The notes under the pieces were generated by a model. The model searched no databases and had not been told where the DNA came from. It saw only the letters and a list, made by a program, of their open reading frames with translations. The position numbers and the translations under genes are program-made. From the NCBI GenBank assembly GCA_027475525.1, contig JAMWFC010000049.1, forward strand, positions 3,022,947-3,086,946: a stretch of DNA of 64,000 nt, given 5' to 3'. Position 1 is the stretch's first letter. Every line of letters starts with the position of its first letter. This DNA is from Macrolepiota albuminosa. Taxonomy: Eukaryota > Basidiomycota > Agaricomycetes > Agaricales > Agaricaceae. Below are positions 10,868-21,960 of this stretch, piece by piece.

Positions 10868-12126
10868 CTATCCTTGCCAAGCATCTGCTGGCCTGTGTTG
10901 TCCAAACCCCCCCACCTCGTGATCTGGGTGCCGAGACAACCCATCTGGCCCTGCGCTGAGTTGGCCTGGCCAGTGGTGGATGCAAAACACAAAGCAATTG
11001 AGGAAGATACTCCACCATGCTTGACGTCGATTCAAGTCGTGTGCCAACATGAAATACTCTAGGTTGTGATGATCAGAGAACACATCAACTGGGTATGGGT
11101 TGCCCTCGAGGTAAGGCCGCCATGCCTCAAATGCCCTGACTACTGACAAAAGCTCCTTGTCATGCACATCATAGTTGCGTTTGGCTGGTTGCATCGCCTT
11201 CAAAAAGAAAGCCACTGGCTGCCAGTCGCCATCATGCACCTTCTGTGACAAGATCACCCCAATTGCAAAGTTGGACGCATCAGTTTCCACCCAAAACAGT
11301 GCCTCCATGTCCGGCATCATCAGAACTGGAGCTTCCACAAATGCTTGCTTCAGCACCTCAAATGCAGCCTGCTTCTCCTCCCCCCACTGCCACAAACAGT
11401 CCTTTCGCTTCAAATGTTCTAGCGGACATGTGATGTCCGCATAATCAGCCACAAACCGTCGATAAAAGTTGCAAAAACCCAAGACCTGATTGACATGCCG
11501 CAGATTCCTGGGAGTCGGCCACTCAGTCACTCCACTGACTTTCACCAGATCCATGCCCACATGCCCAGGGGATATCTTCAGGCCCAGGTAGTCCACCTCC
11601 GCTGTACAGAAACAACATTTCTCTGGCTTCAAAAACAAGTCCGCCTCACGCAGACAGCGCAAAACCTCATGAATGTGAGCATCGTGCAGAGCTGGGTCCT
11701 CCAAAAAGATAATAATGTCATCCAGATAGAGTACCACATAGACATCTACCAAGTCATGGAACAGGCTGTTCACCATCCACTGAAACGCTGCTGGGCATTG
11801 CGCAAGCCAAACTGCATCATAAGGAACTCAAACTGCCCATACCGTGTGCAAAAAGATGTCTTCCACTCGTCACCATCACAAATCCGGACATTGTAGTAGC
11901 CCCACCTCATGTCGAGGGTGGTGAAGACCTTTGCTGCACGCAGGCAATCTAGGAGCTCCATTGTCAAAGGGATTGGATAAGCATCAGGCCATGTCACTGC
12001 ATTCAGGGCACGAAAGTCGACCACCAGCCACAACGAGCCATCCTTTTTCTTCACGAAGAACACTGGGGCACCACAAGGTGTGCTCGATGGTCGAATATAG
12101 CCCTTTGCCAAGTTCTCATCAATGAA
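10868..12126 (-). pseudogene. Element C reverse transcriptase and RNase H
   Basis: Frame 12111-11770 holds the fingers and palm start ([29 protein letters not shown]), with catalytic Asp in TLDM. A frameshift near 11780 leads to frame 11776-10868, with the YLDDIIIF active site, then YLGLKISPGH, then RNase H residues ETDASNFAIG, DKELLSVV and SDHHNLEYF. The catalytic residues are present, but the break between palm blocks means no full enzyme is made. Confidence 0.85.
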
Positions 12127-12138
12127 CTCTCACAACGC

Positions 12139-13158
12139 TCACAGCTCCACTGGTGCCAACTGATATAGCTTGCCTGGAGGGGGAATTGCTGCACCGTCAA
12201 CCAAATCAATTCCCAAATCATGCTCACAGTGCGCCAGCAGCCTCTCTGACCTTGACTTGTCGAACACATCCAGGAACTCATGAAACTCTGAAGGCACCAT
12301 CTCCTCCACACTCCTCCTCTCTAGGCTGCCTGATGCTCGCTCCGCCAAGACCTGCGCAAAGCTCCTCCCTGCTGCCCCACATTGCAACAGTGGCCCTGCC
12401 ACACCTCTCGCCAATTCTAGGTCCCACCGCTGCTCCAGAAACATGCTGCCATCCTCCACCCCCCTGTTCTCTGTGCCTGCAATTGCCTCATCAATACACA
12501 CCTTTGCCACCTTCACCACTGCCTCACGCAGATCCCTCTGATGTCGAGTCCATCTCGTCCATTTGCGCTTCAGGCCAGCGTGCTTCTCTGCACGAGCTGG
12601 CAGGATTGGCCTCTGCCATGCCAGTGTCGCTCCAGTTGACTTCTGTGCCCAGGCCCTTACTGCACACACCCGCTGCTGCACCTGAAGCTGTGGACCCACC
12701 GCATGCCCTGCCATTGTCACCATTGGTAAACATCTCTCCTGACAGCGCAGTGACCAGAACTCTACTGTTGAACGCTCCCAGTTGATATCAGGGTTGTGCC
12801 GCCACAGCCAATCCACTTCCAGAATCAAGTTGTCGTCACCTATGTCTGCAACATCAAACACCAGAGTCTCCACATGCTCCCCCAGGACTACACACAAGTG
12901 CACCTCCTCCAAAATCAGCCGAGACTGAATCTCCGAGTTGTCGATTGTGCACAGGCGCATCGGCTTCCTCTTATGAACCGTCAGGATAGCCTGTTCTTTC
13001 ACAAACCGCAGGTTGATAAAGTAGAGTCCACCATCATGCGCATGTCGACGATACAGAGGGAGGCCACCTGGCTGTGGATCTGCAGGGTCACAGGTAGCTC
13101 CAGGGCTGAGAATGGGGACCGTGGCAACCTGGCATGAATCACCGCCCCACAACGCCAA
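12139..13158 (-). pseudogene. Element C protease region and pol linker
   Basis: A 339-residue minus-strand frame has the late retropepsin pattern (FDVADIGDDNLILEVDWLWRHNP, equivalent to the usual LG-x-PWL segment) and ends just before RT in GAAIPPPGKLYQLAPVEL, the standard pol lead-in. The catalytic DSG loop is not evident, so the protease is truncated at its front where the gag deletion joins. Confidence 0.6.
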
Positions 13159-13208
13159 TGGTGGCGTCGTCAGCTCCCTTTTCTCTCTGCCCTGCCATCA
13201 GGCATCTG

Positions 13209-13451
13209 TCATGTATCCTGACCACCCCGCTCAACCCACGGTGTGTGCTCTGCCAGTGTCTTTGGCTGCGCATCCAGCTTGGACTGCAGGGCCTCAAACA
13301 CCCTCCTGGCAATGTGCTTCCCTGCATCAGGAGCCTGGCCTGCTTGCAGCCGCATTGCCAGCTCAGCCCAAAGGATTTCAAACACCTCCCAAACAATGTG
13401 TTCTTCCGTGCTGGGACAGGCCGTGTCCTTGGGAGGGCCGGGCAGAGGCAT
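13209..13451 (-). pseudogene. Element C gag remnant
   Basis: A minus-strand ORF of 80 residues starts with MPLPGPPKD close to the 5' LTR and the primer-binding site. It is followed almost directly by the protease region. No capsid core or zinc knuckle is found between them, so most of gag has been deleted. Confidence 0.4.
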
Positions 13452-13464
13452 CCAGAAAATTTTG

Positions 13465-13478
13465 TAGTTCTATTCAAG
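13465..13478 (-). promoter_or_regulatory. Self-complementary primer-binding site of element C
   Basis: TAGTTCTATTCA (13465-13476), two bases inside the 5' LTR, is the exact reverse complement of TGAATAGAACTA at 13588-13599 within that LTR. This is the arrangement of self-primed elements (Tf1, sushi), in which the 5' end of the RNA folds back onto the PBS. It predicts that the transcript begins at the LTR copy. Confidence 0.65.
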
Positions 13479-13682
13479 TGTTAGGCTTCACTCATAGTCT
13501 GCAATGCAGTACATTGAAAGACTGAATATGAAAATATATTTGTGAACTGTAAACCAGACATTTGTAAGTACACACCTGAATACAAAATGAATAGAACTAA
13601 AGAGACGTTATCTACCAATCATGTATTCTAAGTGTGTAAGTCACATGCATAGGTATAGGAATAATGTGGAAGTATCATGACA
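13479..13682 (-). repeat. 5' LTR of element C
   Basis: TGTTAGGC...ATGACA, 204 bp. Compared with 9012-9215, three dinucleotides read TG in one copy and CA in the other, as expected if the ancestor was CpG and each strand decayed separately. Confidence 0.9.
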
Positions 13683-13920
13683 ACCCCCATCACTCTTCCA
13701 CCACTCCCCATGCATCCCCAGACGCCACCCCATGTGATGGACATCTACGCACCCCCTTTCTCTCTTTCCCATGCCCCTCCCCTTCCCATTCCCCCTCTTT
13801 CTCCCACCCCCATCCCTCTTCCTCTACTTCCCACACTGTGCCATCCCTCTTCCCCACTTACCACACTCCCCCAAATGCCTCCTCTCATGCAGTGGATGCC
13901 TATGCACCCCCCCTCCTCTG

Positions 13921-14115
13921 ATGCTGGATGATGCCAGATGATGCCAGACGATGCCAGACGATGCTGGGGGATGCCAGATGATGCCTGGGCATGCCAGCAC
14001 ATCCTGATGAGTACCAACAAATGCTGGCAGATATTGATGGATCTATGATAGGTTGCAATGGATGCCAGCGGGTCCCGACAGGTAGCAACGGATGCCAATA
14101 GATCCCAGATGATGG
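13921..14115 (+). repeat. GATGCCAG minisatellite inside R1
   Basis: Many imperfect 8-11 bp units of the type GATGCCAGAC or GATGCCAGAT run in tandem, then grade into TGGATGCCAGCGGGTC-like units. The counterpart in R2 is 32805-33020 with different unit order and number. Confidence 0.7.
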
Positions 14116-14285
14116 CCAGCTGATGGCCATTGACACAAACATCCCTTTCAATGCACAAAAACTCTTTTGGGAGATGTGGCACCCCCCTTTCACCTCTTTT
14201 TATCCATACGGGGACCTCCTGGGACGTTGGATAGCCGCCGCTCATTGTGTTATCCGACCTTTGAATCTATCCACTAGTAATGGAC

Positions 14286-14372
14286 CTGTGGTGTAATGGA
14301 TAAATTGTCAATGTGTTCCGTTGCTGGAGGCCTCCCCAAGGCTGGGGGTTTGATTCCCCCCTACAGAATATG
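14286..14372 (+). repeat. tRNA-Arg-like sequence in R1
   Basis: CTGTGGTGTAATGGATAA fits the D-arm and A box of fungal tRNA-Arg genes, and GGGTTTGATTCCC fits the T-arm and B box. The R2 copy at 33187-33272 has the better B box GGGTTCGATTCCC. The anticodon region is expanded and the acceptor does not pair, so it is tRNA-derived rather than a tRNA. Confidence 0.5.
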
Positions 14373-15045
14373 GAGTTTGATGTGCAACTTTTTTTTTTAG
14401 TTCAACTAGCCTCCAGAGGCCTGTGTGGGCCTGTCAAAATGTCTGCTGGTGGCCCATGCAGGTCAGTGTGAGCCTGGGAAGATTTTTGTGGGCCTGCATT
14501 GGTCTGTATAGATGTCCATTGGCTGCATGCGTCAGTTGGCCTGTGTCGGTCTGCAGGGCCCTTTCTTGGATGTCTGTTGGTGTTGGGTGTGGGAAATGGA
14601 GTGGAAGGGGGGCAGCAGCCTCGAGTTGTTGTTGGAGGAGGGGAGGGGGAAGAAAAGTGGGGAACCTTGAGGAGAGTGTACTCATGCACTGACATCTGCT
14701 AACAGGAGGGTTTTTATTCATGGGGCTGATGCCCGCTAACGGCCGCTGATGCACATTGACATCCGCTGCTGGCTTCCGCTGGTGTCTGCTGGGCTTGCAT
14801 GAGCATGCTGGTGCCCGCCTTATATCTATCTGCTGGACCGTGTCGTACAGCACATTGTGACGTGTTATTGATCCACTGGACCATGTCGTACAGCACATTG
14901 TGACGCGTCCACGGCTCTGTATTCTATGGCATGCTGGGGACTGGTCCGCTACAATGTAGCAGACTCCGCTAGACACATATCATACAGCACAAAGCGAGCT
15001 CTTCTACAACATATGACATGTACCATTGTGATGTCTCTATGTAAA

Positions 15046-15667
15046 GGCACACATCCAGGCAGCCCATACAGCTGCAGCTCCCAGTGATGTCATTAGCAAT
15101 GATGAGGAAGAGCCAGCCATGGAGGAGGCTGAGGAAGAGCTCCAAGACATGGCTGAAGGCTCAGAGATGAATGACGCTGAGAGTATAGATATTGATGACA
15201 ATGATTACATTGCAGTGGATGTATATAACAGTAATTATTACACTTGTGATAACCAGGATGAGCACCTGTTTGTGCTGACAGAGGGTCAGGGAGACCGATG
15301 CATCCAGATGAGACATGTTATGCTGCAAAAGGCAACTAACAAGTTGCAATGGCCGTGCTATACTCCTGAAAAGAAGGAGTCCCTGGTGACCTATGTAGAT
15401 ATTAATGGACATCTGGCTTGAACCTTGTGGGACTCAGGAAGTACCACCATGGGCATTATGCCCCAATTCACTCACATCAATGTGATATGCATTCATGAAT
15501 TGGAAGAGCCTCTGATGCTCTAGTTTGAGACAGTAGGTAGTTGTGCTATGGTTCAGTTTGGTGCAGAGGTAAGAATTAAGACATCAGGAATGTTGACTAA
15601 GGAGTATGTAGATATAGCAAACTTCAATCACTATGATATGATCATTGGTACACCTTTTATGTGTAGA
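15046..15667 (+). pseudogene. A2 gag tail and retropepsin
   Basis: Matches A1 45446-46060. The retropepsin motif TLWDSGSTT is preserved after a stop TGA where A1 has TGG (Trp). A second stop, TAG, replaces CAG before the flap region. The segment ends IIGTPFM, then joins the integrase by deletion. Confidence 0.8.
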
Positions 15668-16761
15668 AACAAGATGGGCCCATTTTCTAAGTTGAAGGGC
15701 TTTAACTACCTGTGGGTAGTGATATGCAGGATGACCAGTATGGTCTATCTGGTCCCAGTGAGGATGACTATGTCAGCTGCGGACTTGTCGTGGATTTATC
15801 TCAAGGAGATAGTGTGATTGCATGGAATGCCCAGTTTGATTGTCAGCGACTGAGATGCTAAGTTTACTTCTAAATGGTGGAAGGAGTTACACAAACTACT
15901 GGGAGCAAAATTGCTCATGTCAATGTTGTTTCATCCACAAATAGATGGGCAGACTGAACACACAAATAGAAATGTCACACAGATACTTCAGATGTTTATG
16001 TGCCCTGATCAGAAGGATTGGGTGGATTGATGTCCACTGGTGGAATTCACAATCAATGTGAGCATATCAGAAACTACAGGGTACTCACCCTTTGAGCTTA
16101 ATAGTGGCTACATGCTATAAATGATTCAGAAACTTCACACTGACGAAGTTATTCATATGGGGATAAAGCAGTTCATGCACAATGCATTGAGAAACTTAGC
16201 AGACACACATGATGCTATTATAGAAGTGCATGTGTGGCAGACAAAACATGTAAATAATCACAGATGAGACAAACTAGACATCAACAAAGATAGTCTGATA
16301 TATTTGTTGACTGCAAACTTGAACCTGCCTAAAGGCAGGACAAGTAAGTTGTGCCCTAAATGGGTTGGACTGTATCGGGTCCTCACAGCTGAGCCCAACA
16401 CATCAAACTACGTGCTAGAACTGCCGGCCACACTCTAGGTGCACAGACTTGTGCCTAAGTTCCATGTACTGCTGTTGCAACCATGTAGAGCCAGTAGCAA
16501 TGCGCTATTTCTGAATCACACAATGTCAGAGCCATATGACTTTGAGACTGGTGATAATCAGGAATGATTCATAGATGACCTCATAGGTCATTGGTAGACA
16601 CCAAATGGACATCTCAAATTCAAGGTGAGGTGGAGCCTAGATGATACCACCTGGGAACCAATAGCTAACTGCAAGGACCTTGCAGCAATGGACTGGTACC
16701 TAAAGCTGCAGGGCATGAAATGCCCTCAACAGCTAGCAAAATGTGTGATGGACTGTTTGTA
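15668..16761 (+). pseudogene. A2 integrase core and chromodomain-like tail
   Basis: From 15672 it follows A1 59830 onward: KLKGFNYLWVVICRMTSM, then SD-stop-DAKFTSKWWKEL, then HPQIDGQTEHTNR, where the catalytic Glu is still readable (TEHT). The tail keeps VRWSLDDTTWEP, a chromodomain-like sheet. At least nine stops are present, mostly TGA for CGA and some TAG/TAA. The first catalytic Asp block is lost at the deletion junction. Confidence 0.85.
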
Positions 16762-16838
16762 GTTGTCAACACCACTAGTGGAGTCAGAAGATTTTTTTTT
16801 CTGTCTTTTCTCTTTTTATTTCATTGACGTGTCATTAG

Positions 16839-19800
16839 AATGGCCTATTGGGGGCCACCACAAAAAGGTGATCAGAGCCTATAGGGCTCTGATAGAGGAG
16901 GGAGACCTCCCAATATAAAAAATCAAACTTATTATTATCTGGCACATAGTCAAAGGCAGCTGCTGTACATGGCAGCAGGTCAGTATCAACCAGCAGGCAT
17001 GGCCTATTTAGGCCACAATAAGCCACTACCATACAAGACATCCCTCCACTTGCAAGAGATGGAGGTGGATGATGAGAGGTGATATGAGTGCCTGGAGGAC
17101 AGTGCATATAAGGAGCGCTATTACCGGGTGCCACTACCACAGCCATCAGCTGTCACGACCCCTCCCCCCCGGAACCTCCCCGGGACACCCCCGGAGCCCC
17201 GCCCGGGAACCTCTTCCGTCAATCCCACAGCGCACCCTGCCCCCATAGCTGCCGACGCCGCCATCACACGCATCAATGACCGCCATCAGCCATCAACAAT
17301 CGCCATCAGCCAGCCCCCCCGGGACCCCTGCATCACGGACCCCAGGATCAACCACCATCAACGATCGGATCACGCGGCTCGCATCCAGCCATCATGCATC
17401 ACGCCCCACGCATCACGACTCCCTCCACGCCAATTGATCGCGCGTCCCCACACGCGCGATCCCAGTATACAGTCCCTGACCGCTACTCAATGACCCCCGG
17501 AACTCATCCCAGACACCCCGGAATTCCAAGACACGATCCGTAGTACTTATAGTGTAGTTCTCCCCTGTATTCGCTAGTCTTGATATTACTTTGGTTATTG
17601 CGTGCCCTTTTGCTTGACTGGTACGTCTTGATTGGTACGCTTCGACTGGCACACCTAAGTATTCGCGTGCTCTGAGTTTTGGTACGCACTTCGTGACTCT
17701 TGATTTACTAACTTGGTCTCGTCTTAGAACCTCCAGTTCGCGACTCGACCCCCTCTAACCTCAGTTACCTCCAACCCAAACCCCCGGACTCTAGTCCCCT
17801 ATCCCGGGATTACCCCTGTCCTCGTCTTGAACCCTGGAGTCCTAGCCCCGGAGTTCCAGACACCTGAGTATTCGTAGGTCAAGTCCGCATTGTAAGGGCG
17901 TTGCTTTCCCGGAAAGCCCCCGACTCAGCAGAACCTGACATCAGCATCAGTACTAACATACATGGCTGTGGTGGTGGGGCTGCCATCAGTTCCATAGGCT
18001 CATTGGCCTGTAGCAGAACCAAGTGTGGAATATGCACCATCAGCACATGAATCAATGGTGCCAGATGCACTCCTGAGCAGACTGGAAGCAGCAGGACAGC
18101 CAGTCCTGGCAACTGCATCCTTTCTGCAAGATAGCCCAGCAGTAGTGGTAATTGAAGGGCTGCTCAACCAGATCGAGCTCATGAAAAGGCAGCATGTATT
18201 GGCACTGGAACAGATTGATCATGCATCAAAGTGCAAAGTTATGATGATGGATGACTTGACCGTCAAGGTCAAAAGGGCACAATATCAGCCCACACAACCA
18301 GTCAAGCCCCTATCATGGGTAAGGATGCCAGCAGCAGTGCAACCTGCATGCCTAGTGCAGCCTACTCAACCTGTGACATTGTCATCGCGGCTTCCTGCTG
18401 TGGCTCCTCAGGTGCCATCAGCATCACTGGCTGCTATGAGTGAGCCACTGGCTGAGTTGTTGTTGAGCTAGCAGGAAACTGCTCCATTGAAAGTAGTATG
18501 TACCGTCTCTCATGCTGAGCCTGGAGGGAGAGTTCTGGTGTAAACCACACCTGCACCTCTAGTGGCTTAGCCATTATCAGTGTCATTGGCCCCAGATAAG
18601 CCAGGGCCATCTTGCCATCATCATGGCTGCAAGCTACTGCTTGACTTCTTCAAACTGGAGGTAATAACCTTTCCAGCTGGCATCCCCGTGCAAGCAGGAG
18701 AAAGCCAGATGCTATTCATGCTGCCTGTAGTCATGCTGGCCCCACCAGCCAAGTATCATGTGGTTGTGTTGACTCCAGACTCACACACACTTGCGCAGTA
18801 TGATGGGTTGGTGGCAACCATGAAAAATAAGCCTGTGCCTGGAAAAGGCAAAGCTCTGGTAACATCCCTGTCTAATGAGAGCAACTATGGAGAGTTGACC
18901 TCAGAGCAGGAGGAGGAGGAGGAGGAAGGGGAATCAGCCGCTGACTGATTTCAACAAGTATTGCCAACGTGCCAAAGAGCTGCAAGCCCTCTGTTACAGG
19001 GCTGAAGATGAATTTTTGAGACAAATTCCTGATGGTTTGGAGGTGAAGATCTGGAAGCTGCTTGACATCAAGCAGATGAACTCATGTTTCCAGGGAGCAC
19101 TCAGCCATTGCATCTACTATTTGTATTTATCAAATATGGTGTTGATGGAAGCAGACACTAACAGAGTGGCATCATCTGAGTACAGCACTAGGCAGCAAGC
19201 CCATATCCCTGGCACTATTGTGTACAAGCATGCCCCTTGCAGTTTTCCCTGCACTCCTTTAGAGCTGGATTGGCTCTATAAATATTACATGAACATACAC
19301 ATCTCTCGCCATGACAGAATCATTGCATATATGTTGATTACAGAGCTCCAAATGTTTGCCCAGTGAACAGTGGAAGAGCTCCATGACCAAACAATGAGGC
19401 TCCTTATGACAGAGCCACAATACCAAGACCTCATCAATCTGATGCAAGAGCCTGATGACCTTGTGCTTGTAGAATGACAACACATCCTGGGGTGCTATCT
19501 GCACACAAAAGAAGATGGAGCCATGCTGTTTGATTTGAATCAGCTGGCACAGTATGCGCTGATTTTTAGATGTCCTAGTCTGGAGAATATGTACCAGGGC
19601 ATTGCGGTGGATCTCACCTACCACATTCATTGGCAAACCCTCTTTGGGTTTGCTCTGCGTTGAGCTCTTTGCACTAATAGCACAGCAAAACCTGTAATTG
19701 TTCAGTACATGACACTCATTATGGCCCAGCCAGGTCTGTACTATGAGGCGGTTGACACCTACAATGCAATGTTTCCTGAGCACTCCTTGGAGCCCCAAAC

Positions 19801-20422
19801 AGGGGCTTAGCTCAAAATCCAACAAGTCCATGTGCCTGATAAGCAAGCATGTAACTTTTCTGACAATGATGCTATCCACATCTTATTATACAACTGCATT
19901 CTACTGGAATGGGTTGATCATGCCTATACATATGGTGTGGTCTTTCTTGAACAGCAATTCCACATGCCTACAATGTCTCTAGACATCTTCCAACAGATCA
20001 ACAATGAGAACATGGAGCGCCTTGCAAAATATGGCACTCCTCCCACTATCCCACAATGGGATGGGTGGAGGGAGATGACTGAAGACGACTACTATCATTT
20101 CATGTTCAAGCATGACAAGGAGAGTCGTCTCCCAACCAACCCCAAGGCCAATGGCCTCTACTATCTCATTGGCATGGACCCTAACTGGATCAACCTCCTA
20201 AAACACATATTGGTGCATGGTACACTACCTAATGTTGTCTCAGCAATTAATGTTGCACTAACTGAGCCTATGTTGGTAGATCTGCCTGCTGTTGAGGGGT
20301 CAACTACCCCACTGAGGACAGAATTGGTGCCTCCCCCTCCTGCGATTAACGTTGCACCAGAGGAGGAGTCAATGGTGACAGAGATGGGCATGGCTGAGGA
20401 GCCATCATTGCAAGGGTTGTAG
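16839..20422 (+). pseudogene. A2 third ORF, decayed
   Basis: Begins MAYWG as in A1 (61130) and ends near 20422. It is interrupted by a family B solo LTR at 17151-17940 and by many stops. Longest open parts: 18025-18471 (SFLQDSPAVVVIEGLLNQIE), 18580-18948, 19016-19366 and 19832-20422 (EWVDHAYTYGVVFLEQQF). Against A1, this copy lacks the 77-bp duplication and the 1-bp shift near 63480, so it helps restore the ancestral frame. Function unknown. Confidence 0.8.
17151..17940 (+). repeat. Solo LTR of family B inserted in A2
   Basis: TGTCACGACCCC...AACCTGACA, 790 bp, flanked by a perfect TSD TCAGC (17146-17150 and 17941-17945). It matches the family B LTRs at 46114 and 56161 and includes the AGTCTTGATATTA priming word. 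It has kept many CpGs although the surrounding A2 sequence has lost them, so it arrived later. Confidence 0.93.
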
Positions 20423-20701
20423 ACCCTATCTTTAGTTAGGTAAATGCGAGTGACCACTCCATTGATTCATACTGATGCACACCCTGAGTAGTGTGTATAT
20501 ACATCGGGCATAAGCTCTTTGGTTATTTTTGATTTTTTTTATATATATCTACATTGCTTGGCATTGTACTTGCATGTAAGATCCCCTCTGCCTTAGTCTG
20601 TACCAGATGTGCAATCAGACATACTAACCTACTCTTAACTCATCAAGGTGCCTGTGCACCTTTAGCTTACATTAGACTGTGCATTTGGTCTCATTGGGGG
20701 G

Positions 20702-20873
20702 TATGTAATGTAGTGTCACACTTTTACTAAGCGTCTACGATGCTACTAAGTAGCATTAAACATATTAAATAAGCAACATCTTGTATTCACTCTAAGTACT
20801 AGTCAAATCCAATATTGCAGTCTGATTTAGCACTGTGTGATTCACACAAGACTGTTCTAAACCAATGGTTACA
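20702..20873 (+). repeat. 3' LTR of family A copy A2
   Basis: Follows the purine tract TCATTGGGGGG. It is 172 bp long and matches the A1 5' LTR (42427-42602, 176 bp), for example AAGTACTAGTCAAATCC and TCTGATTTAGCACTGTGTGA. It ends in TTACA. Confidence 0.75.
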
Positions 20874-21960
20874 GCTTGAGAGTGATGAAGATTTTGCATT
20901 GGATTTCAAACTGTTCCTCTAGTCTCAGGGCAAATATGTCCATTCATGTGATATTGTTGATTACATGAGCCACTCTGAAGTCCAGCAGAAATATGGATTG
21001 GATTCCAGGATCAGAATCACAACAGAAAAGCAATGGATGAAGGAGCTAGAGTATGGATGAGTGAAGAATCATAAGGAGCAATATGTCAATGGGCATGAAT
21101 GCAATGATGTCACTTCATATTGAAAGGACACATTCCTCCTGAAATGGTTTGCATTTGAGGACAAGATGATGTCATGGAAGGGGAAAGATTTGAAGGAGGT
21201 GGAGCCAGAACTCAAGGAGGGAGAATGTCACATTATTACCTAATTTCATGATGAATCAGTATTTTATGTGCATGATTGACATATCTCATAGGGGTGCAGA
21301 GAGAACAATCACCAATCCCATATGCAAAAGAGGAAAGTGTCTTGTTGATGGTGGCAGAGTTTGTCTCAGTGGATTTTGGTTGGCTGAAGTCAAAAGATGG
21401 AAATCAAGGTGCAAGAGTAGTCTTTCAGCCAGGAAAGAACTGAGATAGATGGTTTGATCATATGAACATTCTTGCAATGGACATTCTTGATGCTGATTAT
21501 CCTGAGTATCAGCATGTTTTTGTGTATAATAACATGCCATCACATCTGAAATGGGCTGACAATGCCCTGTCTGCCCAAAAGATGCCCAAATATACTCCTC
21601 ACTACCTGAACAACTGGGGAGTGGACCATAATCTACATGCTGGAGCTGGCAAGATTGTACATGGAGTGGATGGGAAACCAGTCAAGATCAAAATACTCAT
21701 GGCAGATAGCACCTACAGAAATGGCATGCCTCAGCCATTGTATTGGTATCCACCATGGTGTGGAGTAGATCCTCTGTTTAAGAGAATGTCAATTATCCTC
21801 ATGGAGTGTGGATATAGCAATATGAAGAAAGTTCTTGCTCAATGCCCCAATTTTGAATGTGATCTGGACACCATCAGATGCTGCTGCTGACAGATTCTAT
21901 ATAACAAGCCTGATTTTATTCATGTACAATCCCTTCTTATAGAACTTCTGATCAGCCAGA
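20874..21960 (+). pseudogene. DDE-superfamily transposase relic
   Basis: Translating across stops gives a colinear protein: VDYMSHSEVQQKYGLDSRI, then WFHDESVF (first Asp region), then FGWLKSKDGNQGARVVFQPG, then QHVFVYNNMPSHLK (normally VFDN, second Asp now Asn), then NWGVD and GKPVKIKILMA, then Cys-Cys-Cys and LYNKPDF. I recognise this as the basidiomycete DDE endonuclease-like family with IS630/Tc1-like spacing; the final ELN-Glu block is missing. The longest open part is 21462-21890. It borders the A2 LTR directly. Confidence 0.6.

Larger units (their letters stand above)
9012..13682 (-). mobile_element. Ty3/gypsy chromodomain retrotransposon, family C
   Basis: Two 204-bp LTRs (9012-9215 and 13479-13682) bound a minus-strand gag remnant, protease region, RT, RNase H, integrase and chromodomain. 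A perfect 5-bp TSD, ACCCC, lies at 9007-9011 and 13683-13687. The uninserted site is visible in R2 near 32565. Most of gag is missing and pol has at least two frameshifts, so it cannot move by itself. The LTRs differ at about 10 of 204 positions, all transitions. Confidence 0.9.
13683..15036 (+). repeat. Repeat R1, right part
   Basis: Near-colinear with 32566-33908. It contains a CT-rich stretch (13740-13920), a GATGCCAG minisatellite (13921-14115), a plus-strand tRNA-like unit (14286-14372), a G-rich stretch, and a right end CCATTGTGATGTCTCTATG next to family A sequence. Scattered short frames are not conserved between R1 and R2, so no gene is called. Confidence 0.75.
15046..20873 (+). mobile_element. 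Decayed family A element, 3' half (copy A2)
   Basis: Starts inside family A just after the gag zinc knuckle (matching 45446 of A1) and runs through protease, integrase, chromodomain-like tail, third ORF and 3' LTR. RT and RNase H are deleted. Almost every CpG of A1 is TpG or CpA here, with many stops. A solo LTR of family B interrupts the third ORF. The missing 5' half looks like copy A3 at 33909-37697. Confidence 0.85.

Noticed and set aside
12153..12785. 210-residue plus-strand ORF opposite element C pol
   Set aside because: Pro/Ser/His-rich shadow of the minus-strand protease-RT region.
13921..14115. CRISPR-like array
   Set aside because: Units are contiguous imperfect minisatellite repeats without unique spacers; eukaryotic context.
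16835..17146. Separate minus-strand gene near the A2 third ORF start
   Set aside because: Antisense of the decayed MAYWG region; frame not conserved in A1.
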